Assembly (NCBI RefSeq): GCF_910592395.1
Contig: NC_088316.1
Location: 14,816,001 to 14,880,000, forward strand
Source of the DNA: Lineus longissimus
Lineage: Eukaryota; Nemertea; Pilidiophora; Heteronemertea; Lineidae
Length of the DNA stretch: 64,000 nt
Direction: 5' to 3'
In this document: positions 14,208 to 23,900 of the stretch, piece after piece
Numbering within the stretch: position 1 is the first letter of the stretch
Layout: each line of letters starts with the position of its first letter
Made by a program: the position numbers and the translations under genes
The notes under the pieces: model-generated
What the model saw: only the letters and a program-made list of their open reading frames with translations
What the model was told of the DNA's origin: nothing
Database searches by the model: none

Positions 14208-15030
14208 ACATATGTTCTTCTAGGAATAGATCTCTTTCCAATATTTCGTCATTCCACTATCGTCATCACCTCATCATACTTTCATTGACATTACAGGCAC
14301 ACATCCACAGAGCACTCTTCAAATCATCTACACAGTGGTTATCCAACTAGGATTATAAAGGTAATTTCTTAGCCCCGCACAGTGGGTTTCAGTCTTGATA
14401 AAGGGGCACTATTGCTAGCAGCTAGGTAGGCAAGATAAAGTTAGACGAAGTAGCCGATAGGGGTCTCTCACCCCTCAAAGTCGGTCACAACTATTCAAGC
14501 TTGTACAAGGAATACATGCAGCGCTGACTCTAACAAGACCCAATGGGAATGTCGCACAGTCATCTGTCAAAAACAAGACCTATGTTGCAGTATGATCTCT
14601 TGCCAATATTTAATAATTGCACTATCGTCATCACCTCATCATACTTCATTGACATTACAGGCACACATTGACATTGACCACTGTTGCAGTCAACGACACA
14701 GTCGCTATCCAAGTAGCATTATAGAGGTAATTATCATTATCATACCTCATTAGCATGTGAACCAATCACGTCGCGTCCTTTGCGATCACGGCAAAGCCTC
14801 ATGGAATAATGTCTTTCACCGTTGAATAATTTTTCATATTCCATGCCTACAAGTACAACTTCAATTTCTTCATATTCCATGGCTAGAAGTTCAATACTAA
14901 TATAATATCCAAGATAAAGTTACAAGAAGTAGTCAATAGGGGTCTCTCACCTCTCACTGTATGTCCACACTATTCACGCTTGTACGAGGAATACATTCAA
15001 TGCTGAATCTAACAACACCCAGTGCCCTTA
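14208..15030. repeat. Diverged local repeats inside and beside the TA-flanked element
   Basis: Two blocks recur. One contains cactatcgtcatcacctcat and attacaggcacacat (about 14260-14310 and about 14620-14670). The other contains ataggggtctctcac and a cttgtac-aggaatacat segment (about 14457-14517 and 14936-14996). Spacings are about 360 and 480 bp, so several partial duplications are stacked here. Confidence 0.65.
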
Positions 15031-15259
15031 CTCTGTATATTAGTCACTGGAAGATGGCCCATTTCACTCCTTGCTTCTACTTCGCCTATAGTCTCATTGC
15101 AAACGCCTCAGTTCTATGATATCACATTCACTTTCAGCTGTCATGCAACGCAACAACTGTGCTATCTGCCATCGCACATCAACGAAGAAGTGCAGCCGCC
15201 CACATTCCACCTCACGTCTGTCCGACCAGCTGCAATCCTCGAGGACGCCCCACTGTACC

Positions 15260-15394
15260 ACGATTTCACTACGATGTTTGACAAGAAGGAGCAGTGCGCG
15301 AGATAGGCTAATGAGCAGACTTCCCTCGCTTGAGTTTCGGAAGAATGTTCCATATCGCGCTAAGCTGACCACTGCTGACCATGACAGGCGTGCA
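15260..15394 (+). repeat. Dispersed 135-bp repeat, copy 2
   Basis: The counterpart of 13268-13402, located inside the TA-flanked element. One reading frame (TRRS-ARD-LMSRLPSLEF...) stays open in both copies, but the flanking frames are broken and no domain is recognised. Confidence 0.85.
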
Positions 15395-15542
15395 TTGGAC
15401 TGGTACAGGTTGGAACTAAACATTGAATATGCTGGTGGTGACGCTTTCTGATGAGAAGTTGGTCGTGACTGATGCAGTATCCTTGGACTTGTCCACAGCA
15501 TCGTTCAATCATTGCTCTCTGAGCTGCCTTGATTCTGTACTT

Positions 15543-15604
15543 ACCCAAATACTAAGACCAAATGCCTGTTGACTGTGCTTTAAGAGAGACTGGCGCCATG
15601 CCTA
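15543..15604 (+). repeat. 62-bp direct repeat, copy 1
   Basis: Starts acccaaatactaagaccaaa and ends ggcgccatgcctag, and recurs at 15897-15958 with one mismatch. It sits close to the right end of the TA-flanked element. Confidence 0.85.
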
Positions 15605-15896
15605 GAGATATGACTGACCCCTATTGGCAAATTTGTATGACTTTATCTTGCCTACCTAGCTGCTGCCTATAGTCTCCCTTTAACTGCGGAACACTTCAAA
15701 GTCGATAAAATGCCATGTTCCACCTTTTAATGTGTTCAGACCGCCATTTTCAAAATAATCAAGTCAGGACACTGCCTTCTAGTCTCATAATAAATTTTGC
15801 TTTCCTCAATAATAACATTTCTTCTTCTTCAATGCTTTCATCATTCCAAACTTCTCCTCCACTGACTTTTACAGGGGTACAGTCATGGCAATCAAA

Positions 15897-15983
15897 ACCC
15901 AAATACTGAGACCAAATGCCTGTTGACTGTGCTTTAAGAGAGACTGGCGCCATGCCTAGTCTCTCTTAAAGCACAGTCAACAG
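15897..15983 (+). repeat. Direct repeat copy 2 ending in a perfect 26-bp-stem hairpin
   Basis: 15897-15958 repeats 15543-15604. From 15920 to 15945 the sequence CTGTTGACTGTGCTTTAAGA-GAGACT is followed by a 12-base loop (15946-15957) and its exact reverse complement at 15958-15983. The inverted half is absent at copy 1. Confidence 0.92.
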
Positions 15984-16423
15984 ACACCAACCCCCTCAGA
16001 CTCAGAAACCACAAACGCCCAACCCTTCCTGCTACCTTAATACTTCTGGATTCCTTAGCAGAGGCTACAAAATCTTATAGGAATTATGAAGTCATTTTAT
16101 CAGATTGCGCTATCGAAGGTATCTTGTTAACGTTTATTTGATTAAACTGTTGGAATTAGCTTTACGTAACCTTTATTTGATAACTAGTATATGGCGTACT
16201 AATATTACATGGCTAACATGTACGTTATGCATTTAATTCAATTGAAAACTTATTTCAACGCGTGTTCGTCCACAAAAAACAAAGCTATACATGATTGTGT
16301 AACTTGCAAGCACAGCTCAGCATCTTTTAATTCTGCTGCCTCGATTTAACCTTTATTAGATCCACCATTGCGGTGTTTGGTGTGACTAGCAATAGTACCA
16401 GTTCAAGATGTCCCGTCAGATGT

Positions 16424-16495
16424 GGCTCAGTGGTCTAGAGGCATGATTCCCGCTTTGGGTGCGGGAGGTCCCGGGTTCAATTCCCGGCTGAGCCC
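16424..16495 (+). tRNA. tRNA-Pro (anticodon UGG)
   Basis: A complete 72-nt cloverleaf without CCA. The acceptor stem GGCTCAG pairs perfectly with CTGAGCC (discriminator C). The anticodon stem CCCGC/GCGGG carries the loop TTTGGGT with anticodon TGG at 16456-16458. The T arm CCGGG-TTCAATT-CCCGG is perfect. The sequence closely follows metazoan tRNA-Pro. It has no intron and no tRNA neighbour. Confidence 0.97.
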
Positions 16496-16499
16496 ATTA

Positions 16500-16504
16500 T
16501 TTTT
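16500..16504 (+). terminator. Pol III T-run terminator of tRNA-Pro
   Basis: Five consecutive T residues begin five bases after the end of the mature tRNA-Pro sequence, as expected for a Pol III transcription terminator. Confidence 0.75.
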
Positions 16505-18120
16505 CCACAGTTTTACACCTTTTGTAGTTCAGCAGGTACTGCAAATGATGTCAATTGGTTCAGGTGTACAACGGTGATAAGATAACTGATTTTTATTGCC
16601 CTACATGATTTAATATATAAAGCATACACAAAGAAAGTACTTGCATGGAACCCTTCTTCAGTGACACATGCGTTAATAGGACATTTTTCTGTTAAATGAC
16701 ACCGGTTTTGGTCTGGAATTTTTTTCATTTTCATTCAATGTGACCTCTATAATCAGGACATCCTACTCTTAATGACACTATATGTCAGCCTCAATGGTCC
16801 TTAGAGAGGTTGCAAACATTGAAGAGTGACTTTTGCCAATTTGCTAAATTTAACCACTTTGTGAGATCGACACTGGATACTTTGACACGGGCAAGTCATA
16901 TTTCAGATACATGTACCTTTGGCTGACTTACCTTATTCCAATTAGGGAAACATCCAATCCTTTCATACAAAACGAATTTGAACTCCAAGAATAATCTTTC
17001 TTAAAAATGTTTAATCCTGAAGTTCAGCGTAACGTTAAGACACGCGATGACACCAAGGTAGTATTCCTATGGTTTTAGGTTGATGAACTATCCACGATGT
17101 CACACTTAAAGAAAATATCCCAAAAGCTTATCCCTATCTGTCATGAAAGTTGAGTTCCTTACACGTCAGACGCATTCGAGAATACCCTGGAAATAAAGAT
17201 GTGACAACGTGAATGAGATTGTGCTGTTGCCATGATGAGTTATCGAAAAAGTAATGACAGGACTATCTTGACACGTTTTGTCGACTTAATGATTCCTTCC
17301 CTTAGGTTTGGCGGCTATTGTTAAGTATCAAGGAAAAGAATCTGCCAAAACGTGTCATTTACTTATAAAACAAATTCCTGGATAAAAAAAGAAGAAGAGA
17401 AGTTGGCATATCCTTTCCAACGCTCCAATTAACCTACGTTGGTCATTGCCTTGTTTTATCAAGTAACATTGACCAAAGTGAATTCAAGAGCCAAAGAAAT
17501 GAATGAAGCTGAATGACGGAAGGAGCAAAGCTGTATTACGAAATATTACGATTGAAATATTACGATATTGAGAAAATAAGAACAATTTCCAGTAAAGAAA
17601 GACAAGTATATGAGTGAACATTTTAGTACAGTTACAAAGTTTCTTAAATGCAGTAAAGGGAGTACAAGAAAGTGTAACGGAACGGGCACGACCCCAGCAA
17701 TTATTTCCTAATTTGTTTCCATAACTGCAATTTGAAAGTTTTTTTCAAAACTAATTAACGAATCATATCAAATCACTTACAGTGCCACCAAGAACCAAGA
17801 GACAATAATGTCTACTTGTGGAATCCCAAGCAAATCCCAGCACGAAAGAATCCAAAGAACTTTCCTAGCAATCCTAATTAGCCGGTCGAAACACGAGGAG
17901 AACTGTCACAAACTGTGCCACTTCTCAGAGTGATCAGAGCGATCTGGCGTTCACTTCGATTCACACCGCGAGTACGGCAGGCGATATATCGACCAATGTG
18001 TCGTCTGCTTGTCATCCTCGCCACCAGGTTTTTGTTTACAACCGCTTGCTGCAGTTGCTGCGAGAGTATAACTGAGAAGAAGCTACATACCAATCGAATA
18101 AGTTCAAGAAAAGGGCTAAA
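16505..18120. other. Intergenic, nothing recognised
   Basis: A+T-rich unique sequence after the tRNA-Pro terminator. No domain-bearing ORF and no clear repeat. Confidence 0.6.
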
Positions 18121-18352
18121 ATATTTGAATCGATGGTATAAGAAGCTATCATATGCACTATTTAACTCTTATATATCCATATCTTAAGATACTGACGCAG
18201 TGTCAGTTTCTGTGTAACCAGTACACCTATATTTGAATATTTGAATCGATGGTATAAGAAGCTATCATATGCACTATTTAACTCTTATATATCCATATCT
18301 TAAGATACTGACGCAGTGTCAGTTTCTGTGTTACCAGTGCACCTATTCAAAT
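18121..18352 (+). repeat. Two-copy 116-bp tandem repeat
   Basis: 18121-18236 and 18237-18352 differ at only a few bases near the 3' end (gtaaccagta versus gttaccagtg). Each copy contains the short inverted repeat CTGACGCAGTGTCAG. Confidence 0.92.
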
Positions 18353-19041
18353 TCCCGTCTGTTCGTTAAATTTATTTTCAAAAACAATAGGTTGTCTATG
18401 ATTTAATTCAAAAGGACGAAGGAAGATGATTTCGAACACCACAGTTAGGAGTTTAAGATAATTTTTCAATTCGCGTATACATGGTTCGACTGGAATAGGC
18501 CAAGGCTTCTGCAATCATGTACAGTATACTATCTGAGATTACTGTTGCTCTTGCTGTGACACAACCTTACAATACCACTTTCTCGACCATCGCATTCCTT
18601 TATATTACGTACGGTAAATGTTCATGTGCAATTATTATCATTATGAATGCCGAAACGAGCTACTGCGATATTGATGTGCATAATTCTATGCAAACTCCGT
18701 TACAAACCAATAAAAACATAGCGGTTAGTATAAGAATACGTTAACATATTTGCACAGTGCATGTTAAAGAACTAATAAATGCGATCTGAAGGTACTTCTA
18801 TTGGCTAATCAACAATAATAAGATAAACAAATAAGTTGGATTTGTTCGTACTGATAAAGAGAACCATCCAGGAAGAAAATATCTACTTCTACACTGGTCA
18901 ACACTGGGTGCAGTGCAGAAGACCCCAAAAGGGTAAACCGCAATGCTTTTTTCGACATCTCTCTAAGTTCGACTTTGCTATATTTGTGCTACTCCGATCT
19001 GCAAGTATAATTTCAAGGACACTACGTCTAATGTACATCTT
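18353..19041. other. Intergenic, nothing recognised
   Basis: Unique sequence between the 116-bp tandem repeat and the foldback element. No supported feature. Confidence 0.6.
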
Positions 19042-19051
19042 CATTATATTC
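19042..19051. repeat. Left target-site duplication of foldback element 1
   Basis: CATTATATTC directly precedes the GGGTGTC terminus and is repeated exactly after the right terminus at 20963-20972. A 9-bp reading is also possible, depending on where the terminal C/G is placed. Confidence 0.85.
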
Positions 19052-19117
19052 GGGTGTCTATAAACCGAAGACCAAAGACCGAAGACCGAAGATCGAAGAT
19101 GGAAGACCCCCCCAAAA

Positions 19118-19744
19118 CTATAAAACGAAGATCCCCCCAACTATAAAAGGAAGACCCTAATGTCAACTATAAAACGAAGATCCCCCCAACTATAAAAGGA
19201 AGACCCTGATGTCAACTATAAAACGAAGATCCCCCAACTATAAAAGGAAGACCCTAATGTCAACTATAAAACGAAGATCCCCCAACTATAAAAGGAAGAC
19301 CCTGATGTCAACTATAAAACGAAGATCCCCCCAACTATAAAAGGAAGACCCTAATGTCAACTATAAAACGAAGATCCCCCAATCTATAAAAGGAAGACCC
19401 TAATGTCAACTATAAAACGAAGATCCCCCCAACTATAAAAGGAAGACCCTGATGTCAACTATAAAACGAAGATCCCCCCATCTATAAAAGGAAGACCCTA
19501 ATGTCAACTATAAAACGAAGATCCCCCCAACTATAAAAGGAAGACCCTGATGTCAACTATAAAACGAAGATCCCCCCAACTATAAAAGGAAGACCCTAAT
19601 GTCAACTATAAAACGAAGATCCCCCAATCTATAAAAGGAAGACCCTAATGTCAACTATAAAACGAAGATCCCCCCAACTAGAAAAGGAAGACCCTAATGT
19701 CAACTATAAAACGAAGATCCCCCCATCTATAAAAGGAAGACCCT
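19118..19744 (+). repeat. 49-bp tandem repeat array, left arm of foldback element 1
   Basis: About 12.8 units. Each is a dimer of related halves: CTATAAAACGAAGATCCCCC followed by CAA, and CTATAAAAGGAAGACCCTAA followed by TGTCAA. Units vary at a few positions (taatg/gatg, aactat/atctat, five or six C residues). Confidence 0.95.
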
Positions 19745-20270
19745 GGTGGTTTTAGACCCTCAAGTTCAGTTACTGCAGACTTGCACGTCATAACATGTGA
19801 CTGAGCATCTGTATTTCAACAAGCAAGCTAGCCTGAGTGCGGCGTAGTGACATAGGAGATCAGATCATTCAGGTAAATTCCGGATTTTCCTAACACTGCA
19901 TTTAGGAGTTGGCGACCGACCTGCCAGTCTCGACCCATGATGGTGGAGGACCAATTCCATATTGGCCGTGTGATCAACTAACCTGCTGGGAGCCTATGAC
20001 GATACACACACATGCACATAGAAACAGCTTCTGGACGAAGCTGAGGGCTGGCTATGATGAGTACAGTGAGAAACTAGGTCATATTGGAGCACGGCTGCAT
20101 GGTAACAGGTACGGGGCTCCCCGCCTTATGTAAACTGTGCCACTAAGCTGCTAAGGCTAGACACGACTGGTGTATTACCCGGTACACTTACTTTCTCAAA
20201 TCATTAATGTAGCATGGACCGAAAATGAAAACAAACTGTGCAGTAACTGAACATGAGAATGAAAACCATC
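19745..20270. other. Spacer of foldback element 1
   Basis: A 526-bp non-array core. Its two ends are still weakly inverted (GTTCAGTTACTGCA near the left end, TGCAGTAACTGAAC near the right end), so the arms extend a little into it. A 74-codon ORF (19909-20133, starting on a non-ATG codon) spans its centre. It has no recognisable domain and is far too short for a transposase. Nothing else is seen. Confidence 0.7.
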
Positions 20271-20896
20271 AGGGTCTTCCTTTTATAGATGGGGGGATCT
20301 TCGTTTTATAGTTGACATTAGGGTCTTCCTTTTATAGTTGGGGGGATCTTCGTTTTATAGTTGACATCAGGGTCTTCCTTTTATAGTTGGGGGATCTTCG
20401 TTTTATAGTTGACATTAGGGTCTTCCTTTTATAGATGGGGGGATCTTCGTTTTATAGTTGACATTAGGGTCTTCCTTTTATAGATGGGGGGATCTTCGTT
20501 TTATAGTTGACATTAGGGTCTTCCTTTTATAGATGGGGGGATCTTCGTTTTATAGTTGACATTAGGGTCTTCCTTTTATAGTTGGGGGGATCTTCGTTTT
20601 ATAGTTGACATTAGGGTCTTCCTTTTATTGTTGGGGGGATCTTCGTTTTATAGTTGACATTAGGGTCTTCCTTTTATAGATGGGGGGATCTTCGTTTTAT
20701 AGTTGACATCAGGGTCTTCCTTTTATAGTTGGGGGGATCTTCGTTTTATAGTTGACATTAGGGTCTTCCTTTTCTAGTTGGGGGGATCTTCGTTTTATAG
20801 TTGACATCAGGGTCTTCCTTTTATAGTTGGGGATCTTCGTTTTATAGTTGACATCAGGGTCTTCCTTTTATAGTTGGGGGGATCTTCGTTTTATAG
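20271..20896 (-). repeat. 49-bp tandem repeat array, right (inverted) arm of foldback element 1
   Basis: The same 49-bp unit in reverse orientation, again about 12.8 copies, so the two arms can pair over more than 700 bp including the tips. It carries a few private variants (tattgttgg, tctagttgg, a shortened ttggggatc unit). Confidence 0.95.
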
Positions 20897-20962
20897 TTTT
20901 GGGGGGGTCTTCCATCTTCGATCTTCGGTCTTCGGTCTTTGGTCTTCGGTTTATAGACACCC

Positions 20963-20972
20963 CATTATATTC
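20963..20972. repeat. Right target-site duplication of foldback element 1
   Basis: CATTATATTC directly follows GACACCC and matches the left copy at 19042-19051 in all ten positions. The same ten bases occur again at 28156-28165, after element 2, as part of the segmental duplication. Confidence 0.85.
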
Positions 20973-23900
20973 CGATCTTACAGATCTTAAAGACAATACT
21001 GACATCAATGAGACGTACTCAATGTGGTAATTGTCTATTAGTTTGTTAGTAAGCCCAAACGTCGATATCTAATGGTGATTTAGCCACGGAAGAGGCAGCA
21101 TGAAGGATTGGGTACATTAGCCGAGAAATGTTTTTGCAACATCCGTGTCAATGGTCGGAAGTCAAGACACCAAGTACTATTGAGGAACATCAAGGCAATG
21201 GGACGTGGGACGACGCGTTTTTGCCAAAGAAGCTCGTGTTTAGTATTCCGGCTTTTTCTTTCTTGCTTCAAAAAGAAAGAAAGGTTCTCTAGTTTCTGGA
21301 GGTGGCGTGGTCTGGTGTAAAGTTATATCTTATTTCAACTTCACCATTTTTATCTTAATTTGACCACGAACATGTAAGTATCTTAGTGCGGCGTAAAGTG
21401 AGAAATATTAAATAACAATGATTTCAAATTGCTGGTGTATCTGTACGTCGTATTTCAGTAGAACATCCAACTTTCTTGTATCGCATGTGCACTACATTTT
21501 GTTTCATTCTTAAAAGTTTTTGAATGGTTTTAAATTGCAAATCTCGAGACTAATTCCAATTTTTCTGCTGGCAGTTGGCTCATGCTAACTCCAAGCAGTT
21601 TCAGTCATCAATTGGTTACAAAATCAAATCTTTTGAGACCAATTACCGGCAGCTATAGAAAAGCGACTACAAGTACATGTACATATTCATCTACATCTCG
21701 TCTCCTTGCGAATGGCCATAATTACCCTGTTGTTTCTTCGCTAATGAGGGAGGAACGATCTTGGTATCAACAGAGGGCATATTCAGCAGGCTGGAACAGG
21801 ACACCAGCCTAATGTTACTTGAACCTCCAGTGTGTTACCATGGAAATAATGACTGTTTCTTAATTAATTTGCCACCTTTCCCGGCGCAACCGTGGGTATG
21901 CAGCCCGGCGTTAATGGAAGGTGGTGCAATTAAATCCGTGTTTCCTAATGGCTGAAAGGGTAAATAGCCCCAAAGGGTAAACGGGCGAAGGCCACCGCGG
22001 GAATATAGTGTACCTGACCAGTGCCCGATCCTTGTTAATGCCTAGGCCAAGGTAATAGCTGCCATAGAAATCTTGAAAGACCTTCGTCTGACATCATAAC
22101 AATATTGGAGTCAACCATCTAGTGTCTTTCAATTGATTTTTTGCATATTGCCGACGACTGGAAATAGGAAATAAACAAGACCAAAAAGAAGTAATTACAT
22201 AGACCAGTGCGATGAAACCTGGCATGTATATTGTACCTCTACACGCTTATTTAATTGGCCATTTGCAGCATCTTACACAAAGATGAACAAACTATTGAGA
22301 ACTCGTGCTTACATTCTATATAGAGCCCTCAACATTACTGTCATAATCTTAGACCCCCTCGTCCTCTCACGATTCCGCTATTAAAAAGGTCATTAATTGC
22401 CCCATCCTCTTCACATCGAATCCGACCCTCTTGAACTTTTAAACCCTGTATCATACCAGGGTAAACGATTGGCAATTAGTTAATGTCGAGTATCATACAA
22501 TATCTTGGATTGTGCACCCCTGAGAAAGCATGATTAGGGCAAGGGAATTATTATTTACTGGGAGTCCCTGTTTGCATTCTGTATCACGTTTGACAGGAGG
22601 CCCTGACTTAGTATATGACTGGTTTCTTGCCGTGTCATTCTCGAGTACAGTGTACACTGCAGACTTGGAAGACTTGTCGTTAAATATGCGAGTATCAGGG
22701 TTATGCATGTCCGGTTTAAATGAAGTTACGGTATTTAACTTCTGTGGTTGCTTGGCTATAGTGCTCCAGTCCCAAGACATAGGTGAAGAAGTAAAAACTG
22801 ATGGGCATTTTGCTGTATCATGAAGAGTAATACGTAATCTGACATGAAAAAAGGCTTCTCTTCTTTCATCTAAGACGAATCCGGTGTTCCCAAGTGCGGA
22901 AATCTCAAGATAACAAAGTGTCCGTCTTTCCAGTTTCTGTATCAAAGTTCCTCTATCAAATTGGCGTCTCTTTATGTTGTCCTTCTATTATTGAATTCCA
23001 TTACTCCACTTATTATGATCAAGCATTTCTTAAACCAAGACATCAGTGTCGCCATTTCCCCAACTTCTTTTAGGTTACATTCCAGCTGACGTCTTGTGAC
23101 AAACTCGCTAACGCAAATCACATCAAAAACGATATATAATACCATCGATCAAAATGAGTCATTCCCCATTTGCCTGATTGTCTTAATATGCCATTTGTGC
23201 CTCCTTTGTAAAGGGGGTGATATTTCGCACTTTTATCTCAAAAATAACAGAGAGAATCAACCCCATTCATATCCTTGAAATACCACATTCACGACTTAAA
23301 TTTTTCCACACATTCCATTAAAAGATCAGAGGATATTTCTAATTGCAAATAAGGCCACATGACTCAAGACTTTTGTGAGTCTATCGTAATGAAAGGACAT
23401 TTAACTCCCTAAAACACGTTTACTGTGATGAAGGATCAAAGAGGTTTCCCTTTGAAATTCACTCAACTTGTCCAAATGTTACATTCTGTTTTTTGTACAT
23501 GGTATTTTTACAAAGAAGACTTCTTTCTTTCATGTTGTTGTTCTTTTCTGTCACCTATCACCAATTAATTCATATTTCATTTGCGGTGAATTTGCCAATT
23601 TGTTGGAATAAAGATGCTGCACTCTTTGATGTCGCTGAGAAATGTTACCGGCCCGTGCTGGAGGACCCGCACGTCGCAATTGGGCGAAAAGGAGACATAG
23701 CGAGAAAAAAAATTATTTTAAATGTTGTGGAAAAGTATTTTTCTGACTTTCTTCAGTAACTGCAACTACATGTATATCCATTATCCACTGCTTTTGTCAC
23801 AGTCGAAGAACACATTTCATTTCCACTTACGGCATCGAATGTATGCATGTTATATAAGAACGGAACATAAATGTGTTTATACAAAATGTATTCCCTTTTC

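Larger units (their letters stand above)
14401..15680. mobile_element. TA-flanked inverted-repeat DNA element (Tc1/mariner-like MITE or decayed transposon)
   Basis: A 41-bp terminal inverted repeat, about 36 of 41 positions matching. The left end starts AAGGGGCACTATTGCTAGCA; the right end, reverse-complemented, starts AAGGGAGACTATAGGCAGCA. Both continue GCTAGGTAGGCAAGATAAAG. The element is flanked by TA on each side (14399-14400, 15681-15682), the Tc1/mariner target site. The 1280-bp interior holds short diverged repeats and a broken ORF region around 15022-15451, but no recognisable DDE motif. A similar end recurs near 51.9 kb. Confidence 0.7.
19052..20962. mobile_element. Foldback-type DNA transposon, copy 1
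   Basis: A 1911-bp element starting GGGTGTCTATAAACCGAAG and ending in its exact reverse complement. Each arm has a tip of six 7-bp repeats (GAAGACC-type), then about 12.8 copies of a 49-bp repeat. The left array is 19118-19744 and the right, inverted, array is 20271-20896. The arms enclose a 526-bp spacer. A perfect 10-bp direct repeat, CATTATATTC, flanks it (19042-19051 and 20963-20972). Long inverted arms built from tandem subrepeats plus a 9-10 bp target-site duplication are the hallmark of foldback elements (Drosophila FB, sea urchin TU), which are linked to Mutator-like transposases. No transposase is encoded, so it is non-autonomous. Confidence 0.9.

Noticed and set aside
19118-19744. 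Regular spaced repeats resembling a CRISPR array
   Set aside because: The units are contiguous 49-bp tandem copies without unique spacers, in animal DNA, and are mirrored by an inverted array. They are transposon arms.
22493-22945. 150-codon minus-strand ORF, present again at 29686-30138
   Set aside because: Its presence in both copies is explained by the segmental duplication. It has no domain and no splice signals, and the one substitution is non-synonymous (Thr to Pro).
23493-23759. 88-codon ORF with a protein-like C-terminal half (also 30686-30952)
   Set aside because: No family recognised. It could be an exon, but no consistent neighbouring exons or splice sites were found.
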